In this document: positions 62,440-64,000 of the stretch, piece by piece
Layout: every line of letters begins with the position of its first letter
Position numbering within the stretch: position 1 is the first letter of the stretch
Assembly: GCF_032594935.1 (NCBI RefSeq)
Contig: NZ_CP118734.1
Coordinates: 1,888,001 to 1,952,000 of the forward strand
Length of the DNA: 64,000 nt
Direction: 5' to 3'
Source: Streptococcus sp. 29892
GTDB lineage: Bacteria > Bacillota > Bacilli > Lactobacillales > Streptococcaceae
Notes under the pieces: generated by a model
What the model was told of the DNA's origin: nothing
Database searches by the model: none
What the model saw: only the letters and a program-made list of their open reading frames with translations
Made by a program: the position numbers and the translations under genes

Positions 62440-64000
62440 TTACCAAATAATCACACGGTCTTCTTTTGCTCGCCACATGCCGTCGCCTTCTTGAACGCCA
62501 AAGGTTTCATGGAATTCGTCGAAGTTTGGTAGCTGGATGTTGGTGCGTAGGTGACCTGGTGCATGAACATCCACACTAGCCAACATCTGCATGAACTCAG
62601 GACGGGCCTTCATTCGCCAGATGCGAGCAAAGTTGGTGAAGAACTCTTCTGCGGAGAAGTCATCTTCTGACTTGGCTGCTTCTAAGGCTGCAGCAATCCC
62701 ACCAAGATCGGCAATGTTTTCTGACACAGTCAACTTACCATTGATTTTGGCACCGTAAGAATCCTGACCTTCAAACTGGTCGATAACCTGCTGGGTACGA
62801 GCTTCAAAAGCTGCATAGTCTTCCTCTGTCCACCAGTTATTAAGGCTACCATGCTCATCGAAGGAAGCACCGTTTGAGTCAAAGGCATGGGAAATCTCGT
62901 GGGCAATAACCGCACCGATACCGCCGTAGTTAGCTGATGAAGACTGCTCCAGCGAGTAGAAAGGCGCCTGCAAAATCGCCGCCGGGAAGACAATCAAGTT
63001 CTTCTGTGGGTTGTAGTAGGCATTGACCATGTGAGCTGGCATGCCCCATTCCTTCATGTCCACAGGCTTGTTCCACTTGCTCCAACCATGAGCAATGTCA
63101 ATCTTGTTTAGTTCGATAGCATTTTCCACCAAGGACTTGCCTGGGTCAACAAGCTTCTTGTAATAACGCTCTGGCAAGGCTTCTGGATAGCCTATGTAAG
63201 GCTTGATAACATTGAGTTTGACAATGGCCTTGTCACGCGTTTCCTGAGCCAACCAGTCAGCCGTTTCCAAACGAGATTTGTAGACCTCAATCATCTTGGC
63301 AACCTTTGCTTCCACATCCGCCTTAGCCTCTGGTGAGAATTTCTCCCCAGCATACCAAAGACCGAGGGCCTGGTTAAAGTAGCCTTGAGCTAGATTGTAG
63401 GCTGCTTTTTCTTGGTTTTGAGCCTGCGGCGTACCAGAAAGGGCACGGCTGTAGGCTCCTGCTAGAATACGGATTTCATCCGACAGGAAGGCTGTATAGG
63501 CGCCAGCTGCTTTCAAAATCAAGGTCGCCTTCAAAAGCTCCCAATTATCCGTACTGTAAATGTCCTTGGCAGCCTGCCAGAAACGTTCCTCAGGCACGAT
63601 AATCTTGTCTGGCGTTTGACCTAAAATCGCTGTGAAGAAATCATCCAAAGGCAATTCTGGTGCCAAGGCAGTAAAATCTGCCCACTCGTACGGATGATAG
63701 AGTTTGGCGTACTCAGAACCTTCTTCATTTGACAGAACATACTTGGCAATCGTGGCATCTAGTTCCAAACGTTTATCCAAGAGGTCCTTGATTTCCTCAT
63801 CGCTGAAACCAAACTTAGGTAGGAGGGCTTCTTGGCTTTCACGCCAGATTTTGAGCAATTCTGCTCCTTTTTCATGCCCTTCCTCATAGTAAGTTGTATC
63901 TGGCAGGATAATGCCTAGAGAATCTGCCCAGAGGACATTGGTGGTCGCATCCATAAAGTCAGGTGCTACGCCAAATGGCATCAGGTTTGGCTTACCTGCC
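62440..64000 (-). CDS. pepO: M13 family metallopeptidase PepO, 5' end outside window
   Basis: The C-terminal 520 residues of a neprilysin-like zinc endopeptidase; the frame stays open to 64000 (AGKPNLMPFGV), so the start is beyond the edge. Zinc motif VIAHEISHAFDSNGA, third ligand region SENIADLGG and the family end VIIW are present. PepO in streptococci can degrade peptides such as CSP or bind host proteins; location (cytoplasm versus surface) cannot be judged without the N-terminus. Confidence 0.93.
   Translation of the reverse strand, partial: AGKPNLMPFGVAPDFMDATTNVLWADSLGIILPDTTYYEEGHEKGAELLKIWRESQEALLPKFGFSDEEIKDLLDKRLELDATIAKYVLSNEEGSEYAKLYHPYEWADFTALAPELPLDDFFTAILGQTPDKIIVPEERFWQAAKDIYSTDNWELLKATLILKAAGAYTAFLSDEIRILAGAYSRALSGTPQAQNQEKAAYNLAQGYFNQALGLWYAGEKFSPEAKADVEAKVAKMIEVYKSRLETADWLAQETRDKAIVKLNVIKPYIGYPEALPERYYKKLVDPGKSLVENAIELNKIDIAHGWSKWNKPVDMKEWGMPAHMVNAYYNPQKNLIVFPAAILQAPFYSLEQSSSANYGGIGAVIAHEISHAFDSNGASFDEHGSLNNWWTEEDYAAFEARTQQVIDQFEGQDSYGAKINGKLTVSENIADLGGIAAALEAAKSEDDFSAEEFFTNFARIWRMKARPEFMQMLASVDVHAPGHLRTNIQLPNFDEFHETFGVQEGDGMWRAKEDRVIIW

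Overview
The window looks like chromosomal DNA of a low-GC streptococcus, most probably Streptococcus suis. This is inferred from recalled gene order and families: rnpA-yidC-khpB beside rpmH, a MarR-type regulator in front of a two-gene ABC exporter laid out like satRAB, and S. suis-style intergenic repeats. No database was searched. I see no prophage, IS transposase, tRNA, rRNA operon or CRISPR. Most genes lie on the minus strand.

Layout. 1-2.2 kb: DNA/RNA maintenance chain tatD > rnmV > unknown > NUDIX, whose normal start region carries a stop. 2.3-7.6 kb: HAD phosphatase, rpmH, rnpA-yidC-khpB, a decayed argH remnant, a VOC protein and a second NUDIX protein. 7.6-11.6 kb: methionine salvage (mmuP-mmuM) with a MET-box-like palindrome, then gltX. 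11.6-19.5 kb: MFS transporter, LytTR regulator with a LiaF-like membrane protein, AIM24 protein with a 25-residue membrane peptide, carbonic anhydrase, an unknown gene-dut-radA, and an S41 protease. 19.6-25.7 kb: satR-satA-satB-like efflux operon, then gpsA-galU on the plus strand. 25.7-35 kb: rhomboid, 5-FTHF cyclo-ligase, lysine/diaminopimelate genes (dapH and a deacetylase), a phosphoesterase, pgi, a P-loop protein, the SRP RNA, tadA, a predicted small RNA and tkt.

35-44.2 kb: complete L-ascorbate utilisation locus. ulaABC imports and phosphorylates ascorbate, UlaG opens the lactone, and UlaD, UlaE and UlaF convert the product to xylulose 5-phosphate, the substrate of the neighbouring transketolase. 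A PRD regulator lies inside the locus, and two nearly identical 39-bp palindromes sit at the same distance from the ulaA and ulaG promoters. 44.3-46.6 kb: cystine-type ABC importer with a CmbR-like box. 46.8-48.3 kb: secreted CHAP hydrolase and an alpha/beta hydrolase. 48.4-57.1 kb: beta-glucoside/cellobiose PTS operon with GH4, GH1 and DUF871 (MupG-like) enzymes, a cre-like promoter and identical 34-bp hairpins at both ends. 57.3-64 kb: DUF6157 protein, leuS, a membrane GDPD and the 5'-truncated pepO.

The most notable signals are a probable ATC start for radA, an orphan small RNA next to tadA, the paired ula operators, LytTR direct repeats with a 21-bp period, two apparently leaderless genes, two tiny membrane-protein genes, and the direct repeats bracketing the beta-glucoside operon.
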